Shown one piece after another: positions 48,295 through 58,728 of a DNA stretch of 64,000 bases. The notes under the pieces are model-generated. The model saw only the letters and a list, made by a program, of their open reading frames with translations, had not been told where the DNA came from and did no database searches. Source of the stretch: Astrothelium macrocarpum (taxonomy: Eukaryota; Ascomycota; Dothideomycetes; Trypetheliales; Trypetheliaceae); the NCBI GenBank assembly GCA_021030915.1, contig JAGEMR010000003.1, positions 434,001 to 498,000 of the forward strand. The letters run 5' to 3'. Within the stretch, counting starts at the first letter, position 1, and every line of letters starts with the position of its first letter. A program made the position numbers and the translations under genes.

Positions 48295-49982
48295 ATGGCT
48301 TCCGCCGTCTTCTTTCTGGACCTGAAGGGCAAGGTAGGCAAGCCGTCCCAAAGTAATCAACCTGTCTAATGAAGCATAATAGACCCTTCTGGCCCGCAAT
48401 TATAGGGGAGACATCCCCATGTCTGCTGTCGAAAAGTTTCCTGTGCTGTTGAGCGAGGCAGAAGAAGAAAGCTCTGCAGTTCCGCCGTGCTTCTCAGATG
48501 AAGGAATAAATGTACCTCCAGACCCGCTACAGTGCCAAAGGCCAAAGAAAATTTAATTGATTCTGGCAGTATCTCTACATAAGACACAACAACCTTTACC
48601 TCCTCGCCATCACCAAACGCAACACCAACGCCGCCGAAATCCTCCTCTTCCTCCACAAAATCGTCGAAGTCTTCACCGAATACTTCAAAGAGCTCGAAGA
48701 AGAAAGCATACGGGACAATTTCGTCATCATCTACGAACTCCTCGATGAAATGATGGACTTTGGCTACCCACAAACCACCGAGAGCAAGATCCTCCAAGAA
48801 TACATCACGCAAGAATCGCACAAGCTCGAAATCCAAGCGCGCCCGCCCATCGCCGTCACGAACGCGGTCTCGTGGCGCTCCGAAGGCATCCGATACCGCA
48901 AGAACGAGGTCTTCCTGGACGTCATCGAGTCGCTGAACCTGCTGGTCAGCGCGAACGGCAACGTGCTGCGCTCCGAGATCCTCGGCGCCATCAAGATGAA
49001 GTGCTACCTGTCCGGCATGCCCGAGCTGCGCCTGGGTCTCAACGATAAGGTCATGTTCGAGACGACGGGCCGCGCGACCCGTGGCAAGGCCGTCGAGATG
49101 GAAGATGTCAAGTTTCATCAGTGTGTGCGGCTGAGTCGCTTTGAGAATGATCGGACCATCAGCTTTATCCCGCCCGATGGGGAGTTTGAGTTGATGAGCT
49201 ATCGACTGAATACGCAGGTCAAGCCGTTGATTTGGGTGGAGTGTATTGTGGAGAGTCATTCAGGGAGTCGGATAGAGTATATGCTCAAGGTTTGTGCACT
49301 TTATTTGGTTGCGTTTGAGTCTTGTTCTATTGCGAAGCTAATACATATTCTAGGCGAAAGCACAGTTTAAGCGACGAAGCACAGCGAACAACGTCGAAAT
49401 CAGCATTCCTGTCCCCGAAGACGCTGATACCCCTCGATTCCGTACCAATATCGGGTCGGTCCATTATGCTCCAGAGTCATCGGCTATAGTTTGGAAGATC
49501 AAACAGTTCGGCGGGGGTAAAGAGTTCTTGATGCGAGCAGAACTGGGATTGCCCTCCGTGCGTGGGGATGACGACAAGGGTGGTGGCATGATGGGTGGAT
49601 TTGGAGGGTCCATGGGAGGCGTTAGTCGGGAAGGAAAGGGCAAGAGACCGATCAGCGTCAAGTTTGAGATCCCATATTTTACGACGAGCGGCATCCAGGT
49701 GCGCTACTTGAAGATCATCGAGCCCAAGGTACGTGAGATTTAGGTTATGTCTGTGCATGCCGGGCGTAATCGGCGCGGGCCGTGCCTCGTTGTTGCTACA
49801 TCCCCGGTTTTAGCCTCCACTCCCCCTGAGCTTCGTGTATGCACCTCTGCAGGGGCATTGCCCGATGCGTTGTAGAACAAGGCTGACTTCTTGATATCCA
49901 GTTGCAATACCCATCTCTTCCTTGGGTCCGCTACATAACTCAGTCTGGCGATATTGCTGTGCGACTGCCGGATATACAATGA
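48295..49982 (+). CDS. apm1: AP-1 clathrin adaptor complex mu subunit
   Basis: Medium chain of the trans-Golgi/endosome AP-1 adaptor; binds Tyr-based sorting signals. Exons 48295-48333, 48383-48511, 48570-49289, 49354-49728 and 49902-49982 give 447 aa. Start MASAVFFLDLKGK, then LLARNYRGDIP and INYLYIRHNNLYLLA (longin domain, about 1-140). The mu-homology domain follows: VSWRSEGIRYRKNEVFLDVIE, VLRSEILGAIKMKCYLSGMPELRLGLND, VRLSRFENDRTISFIPPDGEFELMSYR, and LPWVRYITQSGDIAVRLP at the end. A Gly/Met-rich insert (DDDKGGGMMGGFGG) near residue 375 is characteristic of filamentous fungal Apm1. The last intron is 173 bp. Confidence 0.97.
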
Positions 49983-50642
49983 ATCAATTCTCGATCACTC
50001 CCAAATAGCGCAAGGTGTTGATCTTGAATGATCGGGCACGGTGGTCAGGTGAACCTTATCTTCAAGGATCACCTCCGCTTGGTGGAACGTGGACACCTGA
50101 CATTGCATATCTGACTAAGATTTCCAACTGGAGTGGAGAAAGCTTTGCATTGATAACGCTATCGTCATTTATAGCTGCATCGTACCATTACGGTTGCATC
50201 GGAACGGTCCCGCTGCTTTGCAAAAGAACTTCATGAAAACAGAGAGCGCCCAGAAAACCCTCAAAGGCTGTCAAGAACTGCAAGACTCTCAACGTATGTG
50301 GGCAATCTGTACAGCAGCATGCACGGCCCGCAATCCAATACCATTTTTTGGGTATGTGAGGCTTGAGAAAAGGAGCAATCATACTTCTCAATAATCTTAG
50401 GCATAAAAACCAATCGTGACGGTTGATATAGTGTGCGTTCTCCGTGATCAAAAACAAGTTAATCGTATATTTTTCCATAGTAGCCGCTTTCGAAACGCTG
50501 AAGCTGTCGTACTGTCGATCTATTGTGCTGTGCTGCTTGAGGCGCTCCTGGCCAGGCCCACACTGATACCACGACGCCACGACCACTCCGCCCTAACATT
50601 GAAATTAGCTTCTATATGACAAGTTGAGATTCCAGAAAGCAA
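49983..50642. other. intergenic
   Basis: 660 bp downstream of AP-1 mu. A 132-codon minus frame (50188-50586) has no motif or typical codon use. Nothing else seen. Confidence 0.45.
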
Positions 50643-51371
50643 CTAACATCCTCTCCTGCGAGCAAAGTTGTGAGTTTGCCATGGTTCGCCGTACACGCAA
50701 GTTTGTATGGCCTGGGACACCTCGTGCTCCCTTGCTGAGAACGCAATGAGAGCTAGGATTAAAGGCAACTCTCCGATCAGGCCTCCCCAATCCGGGCGCT
50801 GATCCGGATGATTCAAGGTAATCGTATGCGCCGGATCCGCATGATATCTTTCAGGGAACAATTTCTTGGCCCATATTTGCGATTCCTTTTGTAACAATAG
50901 ATTGTAACTTGATGGCATACAAGTCACATATGACGTGTAGTCATTTTCGTAATCTCCCATGCCATGCGTGAACCCCAATGGCGCCCAATCCATCCAATAT
51001 GGTCCACTTCCTCCACCCTCACTCTCGGGATTATCGGTCTGCAATCCATTTCCCACCATATTTTGTGTGGCATCATAATTTATAGCCCAGAAGCCAGCAA
51101 GACTGTCGTGGTAATAAAGCGACGAAGTACGGAAATGTTCCACGCCAGCCGGTAATTGAGGCACAGGATATCTTGTCACTTGCCCATCAAAAAAGAAGTA
51201 TGAGGATGTCGTATCACCCGGAATTTCCAGATTGAATCCCAATTGTTTAGGCGGTAACCAGATATTATTGGCTGTATAGCGCGAAGGAACGCTAGGATGT
51301 TGATGGATTTTCTTGATCTGAAAAAAGAAAGATGGCGGCGAACGCGATTGCTCAGGATAAGCTCCCGCCAT
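50643..51371 (-). CDS. unrecognised 242-aa protein
   Basis: A single uninterrupted frame of 242 aa starting MAGAYPEQSRSPPSFFF. It is rich in Tyr, Trp, Pro and Gly with segments such as YFFFDGQVTRYPVPQLP, LAGFWAINYDATQN and GPYWMDWAPLGFTHGMGDYENDY. No signal peptide or membrane helix is clear. Length, aromatic-rich composition and lack of stops make a real gene likely, but I recognise no domain. It borders the gene-poor stretch 51372-53972. It could be a lineage-specific gene or a decayed copy of something larger. Confidence 0.5.
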   Translation of the reverse strand: MAGAYPEQSRSPPSFFFQIKKIHQHPSVPSRYTANNIWLPPKQLGFNLEIPGDTTSSYFFFDGQVTRYPVPQLPAGVEHFRTSSLYYHDSLAGFWAINYDATQNMVGNGLQTDNPESEGGGSGPYWMDWAPLGFTHGMGDYENDYTSYVTCMPSSYNLLLQKESQIWAKKLFPERYHADPAHTITLNHPDQRPDWGGLIGELPLILALIAFSAREHEVSQAIQTCVYGEPWQTHNFARRRGC

Positions 51372-53972
51372 ATCTGTTCATTCTCTCCCAATTTGCTAGG
51401 AGAGCCACGAGGGGCCAGGGTCAGAACAGTAAGCAGCGAGCCTTAATGAGCGGTAGCGGACCACGGCCACAAGCTCCCCGCAAGCAGTACTTTATGGTTA
51501 GGCTGTGAAGAGCCGCATGGCCGGCAGAACTCGCAATGAGCTGTTCCGCCCACGCAGAATGGCTTGTCACCCGACCACCTTGGCTAGCTGAATATTCCCT
51601 GGATCAGAATGCTGGTCATTGTCGCGATAAGACCTGGCGTCCACAGGCCAAGTCGGTCTCCCACACGGGAGCAACTAAGACGAGCCGGGATGACTCTTCT
51701 CACCGTACTGGCAGACCTAACCCCTGGACATTGCCAGAGCCCCGCCTGTGGGACTCCAGCACGATCTGGCTCCCACGTAGCTTCCCGTGTTCTCCCCCAT
51801 AATGGTGTGAGCTAAACAGCCACTTGGAAATGCACCTAGTCAGCTTGAAAGAATCGTGCAAGGACACCCTGTGCTTGGTCATGCATCATTCCAAACAGAC
51901 TTTGAGAGCAACTCGATCGTCGTCCTGTCGCCCGATAACAGAGCACAGTGGTCAGCAACACTAAAAGTCATGAACGAGGTGCGTGTCGCAAGCATGTGTC
52001 GGTGATAGAAGGTAGAGGATGATCGCGAGATCGGCCACGGGTGAGCATCCAGAAGGCGGTTCATCAAGCCACCACGACTTTATGACAGCATCTGCCATTG
52101 ATTTTGTGCTCGGGGAGGAAGGGCCAAGGGAAAATAATCATGGTTGTGCAGCTGATCAACAAATTGCTTTTGTTTAAACACGAGCGGCCCGCTATCCATC
52201 CGGCGTGGCAACTCCAGATTCAGGCCGCCGGATCATCCAACATAGCGCCTAAATCGATGGCGCGGGTTTGAGAAGAATGCCATGTACCAAGGCCAGGTTC
52301 ACGTGATGGCGACCGTGTGAGGCTCTGCTGTGCCTTGAAGGGCTCTTAGCGTATAAGAAGGTGGTCATCCGTAGGATTTGTCGGCATCAGGGACAAGCGC
52401 CCTTCAGCAATGGGCAGGTCGTAACGCCTGTGCAGGCCTCGGCGCCTAGCGAGCGTCTCACGTCAACTCGAGGATCAGCGAGCATCCGGTCCGGCATTTT
52501 TTGAATAGTCGATTAAAATGGTCGCCCGTCAGATTTAACATGTGGGGATTGCAAGACCTTAAGTACCCAAAATCCAAGCCTCACAAACATTACTCTCACC
52601 TGACTTTATCCCGCGAATAGTCGATTGCAACCCTGTCCGAGCAGTCGGGCGAAGCTGTGGTCCCACCACTGCGCGCCAGCCATTAAAAATTGCCTTTTTG
52701 CCTAACATTTGCAATTATGCGACCCACAAGAGCCGCATTGCGTCCAGGAGGTGTCGTTTCCCCGGAAAAGTCGTGGGAAAAAAAATGGTACAAAGCTTGG
52801 CCTCCATTTTTTTCGAATTTCTTGTTGCACATATCTGCAGATTTCAATACAAAAAATTGCCCAGGAAAATCAAGAAGACGTAAAAAAGGACTTGGACGAC
52901 TTTTCTTTCAGATAACAACGTCAAGAAATCGTTTCCTTACTGTGGTCTTCTCTTTGTCATACATGGGCATGCACAGCGTCATCAACAGGACAGAAAGACT
53001 CGCTCACGTAAGCCGTTCATGGGCCTCTGGCGGCCTACAAATGGGCTCATCCGGAGTGGGATGCCTGGCGAGGTATCTTCCAGGGTTGCTATTGATCCGT
53101 CCACCAACGGCAATGCGCATTACTGGCTTCCCCAGGAGCTCGTGGTTCGGTGGGGGACGAGACGAATGCGAGCAGGGAAATTTGACGTCTATGCGGAGAA
53201 TGAGCTTCTTCTTATGCAATGTGTTGGTTGCCAGTGCTGTTGTCGCCATGCCCGATTTGGAGGGAAACTCGTTAGGCGGGTAAGATCCTCATTGCCCGGT
53301 CTCAGCCGCTCGCGCCTAGGTAGTAAGGTACGAATGCCGATTTTAACCACTGGCTCTAACGACTATGCTCGTTCGCCATGGCAGCAGGTGGTGTGCTCCG
53401 GAGGGACTCGCCGGAACCAGTCAAGACTCTTCAAACCTGCCCGCTCGATCTAGACGTCGTTCGCCTTGCATAGCGCCTACCCGACACGATCTCGATCCTG
53501 CAGGACACAACCCCGTTCTGAGACACGACGTGACATGGCCGCCTGAGGGGAAATGTTGCATATACATGGATACCTCCGTATTGGCAAGAAGAAACACGTC
53601 GAACCCTAAGATCAGGACTGGGCGCAGGGACAGACGGACGGTGGATGGGAAAGCAAGCACAATGTCTATCGCCTTTGATGGCCACAATCTCCTTTTCAGG
53701 GCCATGAGGTTCATTCTCCAGTCGAGTTGTGTCGGGTGTAGATAGAGTTTAGTGGAATTAGCTCTAGTGGAAGAGATGCTCTCGGGCCCCCGAACTTCAC
53801 ACTATTCGCTAGCCCACCACTACAAATTCTTTTTCTCGTAATTTTACGAATTGACGTGCCCCGTACCCCCCAGGCATTCAAGACTTGCAGCCGATCTGCA
53901 GAACCTTCCAAATAGAGCAAATTGCGTAGGGTGAGCATGCTCGTCATTTGACCGGAACTTCCGCAGTCTAGC
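51372..53972. other. gene-poor stretch, possible transposon remnant
   Basis: 2.6 kb, the longest gap in the window. Frames up to 197 codons exist but none has a motif. Around 52500-52760 there are repeated short modules: GAATAGTCGATT twice (52504 and 52614), TTTGCCTAACA, and AATTATGCGACCCACAAGAGCCGCATT. Such modules resemble ends of Fot1/pogo-like DNA transposons as I remember them. No transposase frame or matching inverted end was found, so at most a solo end or decayed copy is present. Confidence 0.35.
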
Positions 53973-55637
53973 ATGGCAGAAATCGCCACTAATAAGCCTA
54001 TCCACACCATTATTCTTGATGCTGGCCCCTTAATAAAAAATGAACCTTCTGTTTCAAGCCTGATTGCCCGGGCAGAAAGACTTTTCACCGTCCCCAGCGT
54101 GGTATCAGAAATCAGAGACGCCGTGACAAGAGCTCGAGTTGAGACTACGCTTCTCCCTTTTCTAACTCAACGCACACCCAAGCCGAGCAGCGTCAATTTC
54201 ATAAAAGAGTTTTCTCGCAAAACAGGAGACCTCTCTGTGTTGAGTCAACCGGATCTGCAGATTCTCGCGCTATCATATGAACTTGAGTGCGAACTCAATG
54301 GTGGCGATTGGAGGCTACGAAATGAACCTGGGCAGAAGCGCATTAATGGTGCGCCTCCAACAAAAGAACAATCATCCATTATTCAGAATGCAACAGAAGC
54401 GGATGGCGGTCCAAACCGGTCAGTCTCGCCTTCCCAGGAAACGAGATTTACAGAACCCCGAGTAAATGAGGCACTCGAGTCCTCCCAAATCTCGGCGTCG
54501 GCTCCCACAGAGGGTGCTACGCAACCATTGGAAGAGGTCGCGACAGAAAAAATTACAGATACAGTTCGTGAGGACATTGTCAAGGCGTCAGAAGCTATAC
54601 GGGAAACTACGCTATCTGGGACTAGTGACAACAAACATCAACTGCCAGCCACAGGAGAAAGTGTCAAGAATCCCAGCACATCAGAACAGCTCATACCAGC
54701 TCAAACTACTGAAAAAGCTTCCCAAGACCATCAAACTCAACTGCCAGAAGATTTACAGGAGTCAGAACAATCAGCACAGACCATGATTGAGCAAAATACC
54801 AAATACAGCTCCCAAGAGCATCAAGACCAAACATCGGAAAGTCTGCAGGAATTATATCCATCAGAGAAAGCAAACCCAGACCACAAAATTGAAGATGACT
54901 TCCCCATCAACCAAGGTAACCCTGAATCCCTCGAATCTCCAGCAATATCGCCTTCTGCTCCAGACGAATCCTCCTCCTCCTCCTCAGACTCGGAAGGCTG
55001 GATAACACCCTCCAACATCCACCGCCACAAATCCCAACCCATACTCTCAAACAAATCTACCAATCCGAGCCAACCCACACCGACTCTCCAAGCCGCGCTC
55101 CTCACCACCGACCACGCCATGCAAAACACGGCTCTGCTCCTCAACCTCAACGTCGTCTCCGCCTCACCCTCGCTCCCGCTGATCCAACACGTCCAAACCA
55201 CCATCCTCCGCTGCCACGCCTGCTTCGCCACGACCCGCGAGCTGACGCGGCAGTTCTGCGCGCGCTGCGGCGGCGCCGGCACGCTGACGCGCGTGCGATG
55301 CAGCACGGATGCGCGCACCGGCGAGACGCGACTGCACCTGAAGAAGCAGATGCAGTGGAGCAGTCGTGGGAACCGGTATTCGGTGCCGAAGCCCGTGGCG
55401 GGGAGCAGTGCTGGGAAGGGGAAGAAGAAGGGGGGAGGGTGGGGGCAGTCGTTGATCCTGGCGGAGGACCAGAAGGAGTATGTACGGGCGGTGGAGGCGG
55501 GCAGGAGACGGGGGGAGCAGGATGGGGATGCGATGCTGGGGATAGAGAGTGGGGAGCGGAAAGGGCGTGGGGCGAATGGGGAGGCCCCCAGGCCGAAAGT
55601 GGGAGCTGGGAGGTTTGTGAATTCGAGACGGCGTTGA
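53973..55637 (+). CDS. nob1: 20S-pre-rRNA D-site endonuclease NOB1
   Basis: PIN-domain nuclease that makes the final 18S rRNA 3' cut in cytoplasmic pre-40S particles. A single exon of 554 aa. The start HTIILDAGPLI carries the first catalytic Asp (Asp16), then VPSVVSEIRD and LSVLSQPDLQILALSYELE complete the acidic site. A long Ser/Gln/Glu-rich insert (about 130-370) is larger than in yeast. The zinc ribbon CHAC...CARC lies at about 414-432, followed by KKQMQWSSRGNRYSVPKPVAG, the conserved C-terminal rRNA-contact segment. The basic, Gly-rich tail is GC-rich and yields long false frames on both strands. It converges on the Nop10-like gene. Confidence 0.96.
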   Translation: MAEIATNKPIHTIILDAGPLIKNEPSVSSLIARAERLFTVPSVVSEIRDAVTRARVETTLLPFLTQRTPKPSSVNFIKEFSRKTGDLSVLSQPDLQILALSYELECELNGGDWRLRNEPGQKRINGAPPTKEQSSIIQNATEADGGPNRSVSPSQETRFTEPRVNEALESSQISASAPTEGATQPLEEVATEKITDTVREDIVKASEAIRETTLSGTSDNKHQLPATGESVKNPSTSEQLIPAQTTEKASQDHQTQLPEDLQESEQSAQTMIEQNTKYSSQEHQDQTSESLQELYPSEKANPDHKIEDDFPINQGNPESLESPAISPSAPDESSSSSSDSEGWITPSNIHRHKSQPILSNKSTNPSQPTPTLQAALLTTDHAMQNTALLLNLNVVSASPSLPLIQHVQTTILRCHACFATTRELTRQFCARCGGAGTLTRVRCSTDARTGETRLHLKKQMQWSSRGNRYSVPKPVAGSSAGKGKKKGGGWGQSLILAEDQKEYVRAVEAGRRRGEQDGDAMLGIESGERKGRGANGEAPRPKVGAGRFVNSRRR

Positions 55638-55867
55638 GTGACGAGATTTTCACGGGATTTCAAGTGAGGGCTTCCGGGATGGTTTTTGGAGGCAAAGAAT
55701 ACTTTTACATTTGTTATCTAGAGCAATGAAAAAAGCAATTTCATTTTAAAAGAGAAAAAGAAATGGGGAGAGCCCCAGTAGTGAAATTCCACTTTCATTT
55801 GATGAAAACATTTTTCATCCACCGCACGAAAGTCTCAAGCGCTATTTTATATTCTGGGGCTCCCCAG

Positions 55868-56827
55868 TTACACACGAGTGCGCTTGGCACTCTCTTCTTC
55901 ATCCTAAAAAAAACATTAGCATGAAAACACGATGAATGGACTGGGGGTCTCCCTACTTCTCCAATGCTCTTGCGCTTCAAGGCTGGATTTCCAGCCGCGC
56001 GAGCCAATTCTCCTCCGACAATTCCAGGATTCAAGTTGTCGCGGAGATCCTCAGTCTATTTTCCAATTATTAATGCAAAAGCTCAATTTTGAAAAAGATA
56101 TCAGATTTGCTTACGAAATTGTTATAGCCCTCTTGTAGGGCTGTATCCGGACCCGTGCCACCTGAGGGCATGGGGGAAGCCCCATGCACTTCGCCCCCAA
56201 AAATGCCCACATGGGCGGCGGCAGCAGCAGCCTCGCTGGCTGCTTGCGCTTGCTGCTGCTGTGCTAGCTGCAGACGTGCAGCTTGATTTGCATTTTGTAG
56301 AGCTAAAATACAGTGAGTAAAACATGTTCTGATGTGAAGGAATTCTGGATTTACCATTTTTGGAAAATGGCATGATGCCGTTGCGGTCCATGATTTTGAC
56401 TCTCGCACTATAGTATTGATCGGTTTTTAAGTGAAATTCGTATCGAGCCTTCAGATAGCACTTGAGAATGTTAATATCTCGTTTGGAATATGGCACTCAC
56501 GCGTCATGAAGGAACGCGGGAATGCCACAACGCTCTGCGCATCATGCAAGGGACACGAAAGGGCTGCTCCGGTCGATGGGGTTTGTTTTTGGGAGAATTG
56601 CATCTTTAATGCCAATGAGGAGGACACAAAGATGACTTACATTCGCCTTTATCTTGAAGGTTAAGCATAGGAAGGAGGTAGATTACTTACAGCGCCACTT
56701 CGTTATCCTCATCAGGCGTGAACTTGGCCGGATGCGCATTCATAGTCGGCTGCCCATCTGGGCCAAACTTCTTTAGCGTGTATTCACGCTTGCCCTCGGC
56801 GTTGACATAGTAGCGGAGGTAAGCCAT
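55868..56827 (-). CDS. Nop10-like protein with a novel C-terminal extension
   Basis: Five exons in reading order, 56827-56691, 56407-56355, 56302-56115, 56055-55957 and 55903-55868, give 170 aa with all GT-AG introns in frame. Residues 1-40 look like Nop10: YLRYYVNAEGKREYTLKK, then PTMNAHPAKFTPDE, comparable to YTLKK and SAHPARFSPDD in H/ACA RNP subunit Nop10. After that the sequence (ARVKIMDRNGIMPFS) diverges from the usual DKYSR/KKRF segment. An Ala/Gln-rich stretch and a tail with KRKSIGEDEEESAKRTRV, a nuclear-localisation type, follow. Normal Nop10 is about 60-65 aa, so this is nearly three times longer. It may be a diverged paralog or an unrelated small nuclear protein with a matching N-terminus. 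Confidence 0.7.
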
Positions 56828-57106
56828 TATAAAGCAGATTATGTGTTGATGCCGTAAAACGCAGGGGTGCTCAGATGATTGTTGGAGAGAAGAATGAGGT
56901 CAAGGCAGCGAACGTGCGAGGTTTATTTTGTTTCGTGCGGCGGGGAGCTTGAGCTTGGGCCTTCGCCGAGGGGACGCTAGCACCGCTTTCGGTAGCTATG
57001 AAATATTGAATCAGTCCAGCTGGCACTTTGTGTCTCACATCTGGCCTCAATTCTCACTTCACGGATCACTTCACTCTGCCAGCACTCTACCCGCACTTTT
57101 CGCACC

Positions 57107-57530
57107 ATGCAGCTGCTCAATCCCGTCCTCCAGGTTCTATTATGCCTAATAGTCCCAGCAATTGCTCAATTCCAGTTCTTTGAACAGATGTTCGGCGGCG
57201 GTGGAGGACAACAGCAACAAGCGCCTCAGAACGTTCGCAGCGATTCCTCCTGGTACGAAGGGAATTGGAGAGACGGTATGCTTCCCCCGCTATCCCCAGT
57301 CAGCACGCCATACGGTTGCCTAACGATGAGTCACAGCTCACTGTACAAATTTTCTCTGTCCACACACACTGTCCTGTGTGGACAAACCGACGCACTGTCC
57401 TTGTGCCTTTCCCGATGTAGAAGACAAGGTCGAATTGGGCGATGGAATTGCAGTGTGCGCTAGTAAAGGCGGCTGGAAGGAGGGGGAGACGTTCCGCAAG
57501 ATTGAGCTAGCGAGGAAGGGTCTTCTTTGA
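57107..57530 (+). CDS. lcl2: long chronological lifespan protein 2 (LCL2)
   Basis: Small secretory protein linked to ER-associated degradation and lifespan in yeast. Exons 57107-57275 and 57337-57530 give 120 aa, the family length. A signal peptide ends in AIAQ, then the invariant FQFFEQMFGGGG, a short Gln run, and SSWYEGNW. Exon 2 supplies the Cys-rich core HCTNFLCPHTLSC, CPCAFPDVEDKVEL, VCASKGGW and the terminal KIELARKGLL. The 61-bp intron joins D-A-H-C at the family position. It shares a 279-bp divergent promoter with the Nop10-like gene. Confidence 0.96.
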
Positions 57531-57806
57531 ATGAATTGGCGTCCATGTAAGATCACTCGATGAAATGCATGTTTCCAAAGTCACAGATACACTTCTTAGG
57601 TAATTGGACTGGGGACCTCCTGAATGTAGAAATCGTCTCTAATGGACGTCATGATCATTGCTTGCTGATCATGAATGCTGCTCAAGAGCTAATGGCCAAA
57701 AAAGATTCATGCGAATCATGATGCCAATCCAAAAATGATCATCAGTCAAACCAGGTACCCCCCAATGCCATCCCCCCCAAACGCCAAAACACCAAAACAC
57801 CAAAAA

Positions 57807-58728
57807 TCATCTCTTGCGGGCTCCCACCAGCTCCGCCTTGAGATTTTGTATTCGGTTGACCCCCTGGGTCACCCTTGCTTTGAGTGCGGTGTTGTCTCTT
57901 TCCAACACCCGCTTGTCGTAAGTGAGCCCTTTTATTTGGGCTACGAGGTTTCTCTCCCTCAATTGGTAGCAGGTTTCTCTCTCCTTCCACCCCCTCTCCT
58001 TCTCCCTCCACTTCCTCTCCGCCTCCCTCCTCTCCCCCTTCAATCTCTCATTGGCCCTGAGGGCCCCCCCAATCTCTCTCTTCGTCTCCTCCAACTCGCC
58101 CTTCAACCCGGCGAACTCCTCCTTCACCGCGGCAATCGCCGCCCTCCTCTCCCGCTTCTCCTCCCGGAGTCCGCGGTTCTCGGCCCGGAGGCCCTCATTC
58201 TCTCTCTGGGCAGCGGCGAGCCGCGCCCGGAGCTCCTCGATCTCCGGGGAGATCGAGGGCTCTGATGGCAGCAGGGGGGTTCCCCGCGGGATGTCGGATC
58301 CCCAATCGCTGGGGTCCTCTTGGTGGTCGGGGGAGGGCGACCCCGCCGGTGGTGGTGATGGTGATGGTGATAGTGGTGGAGGAGAGGAGGATGAGGAGGA
58401 GGGTGTGGGGTCGTCTTCCCCGACACCTAGCAGCCGTGCCATCATGGTGAGTTCCCCTTCGGGGCAACCCCCAGCGAGATTTCCCACTGTGCGGACCTTG
58501 GGGACGTAAAGCGAGGACGGCGTCGGGTCATTGATGGTGGTTGACGCCTCGAGGACGTCGAAGGTGAGGCCATTGGGGGTTTGGCGGGGGTGGGGGGCCA
58601 GGCGGGGGGAGGCGCCGGCGAGGGGTTTGATGAGGTTGGTGGCGAGGCGGGACCAGCTTCGGCTGGTGGTGGAGGTGGAGGTGGAGGAGGAGGATGATGT
58701 GGTGGTGGTGCGGGTGCGGGTATGTTTG
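57807..58728 (-). CDS. coiled-coil protein, 5' end unresolved
   Basis: The main exon reads from an acceptor at 58729 (TTTCTAG) to the stop at 57807, 307 codons. The N-terminal part is Ser/Thr/Pro-rich (TTSRSWSRLATNLIKPLAG, then NGLTFDVLEAS). ATGs occur in frame at MMARLLGVG, but coding-like sequence extends upstream of them. A Pro/Ser acidic linker is followed by a 120-residue coiled coil from EIEELRARLAAAQ to LERDNTALKARVTQG with heptad-like Leu/Ala. No start exon could be joined: no ATG lies in phase 2 with a good donor nearby. Coiled-coil scaffolds of this size occur in spindle-pole, septation and autophagy proteins, but nothing specific is visible. Confidence 0.6.

Noticed and set aside
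48366..49259. 297-codon minus-strand frame
   Set aside because: Antisense of AP-1 mu coding exons.
52690..53283. 197-codon plus-strand frame in the gene-poor stretch
   Set aside because: No transposase or other motif; three overlapping frames of similar length suggest chance openness.
54821..55663. 280-codon minus-strand frame
   Set aside because: Antisense of the GC-rich 3' part of NOB1.
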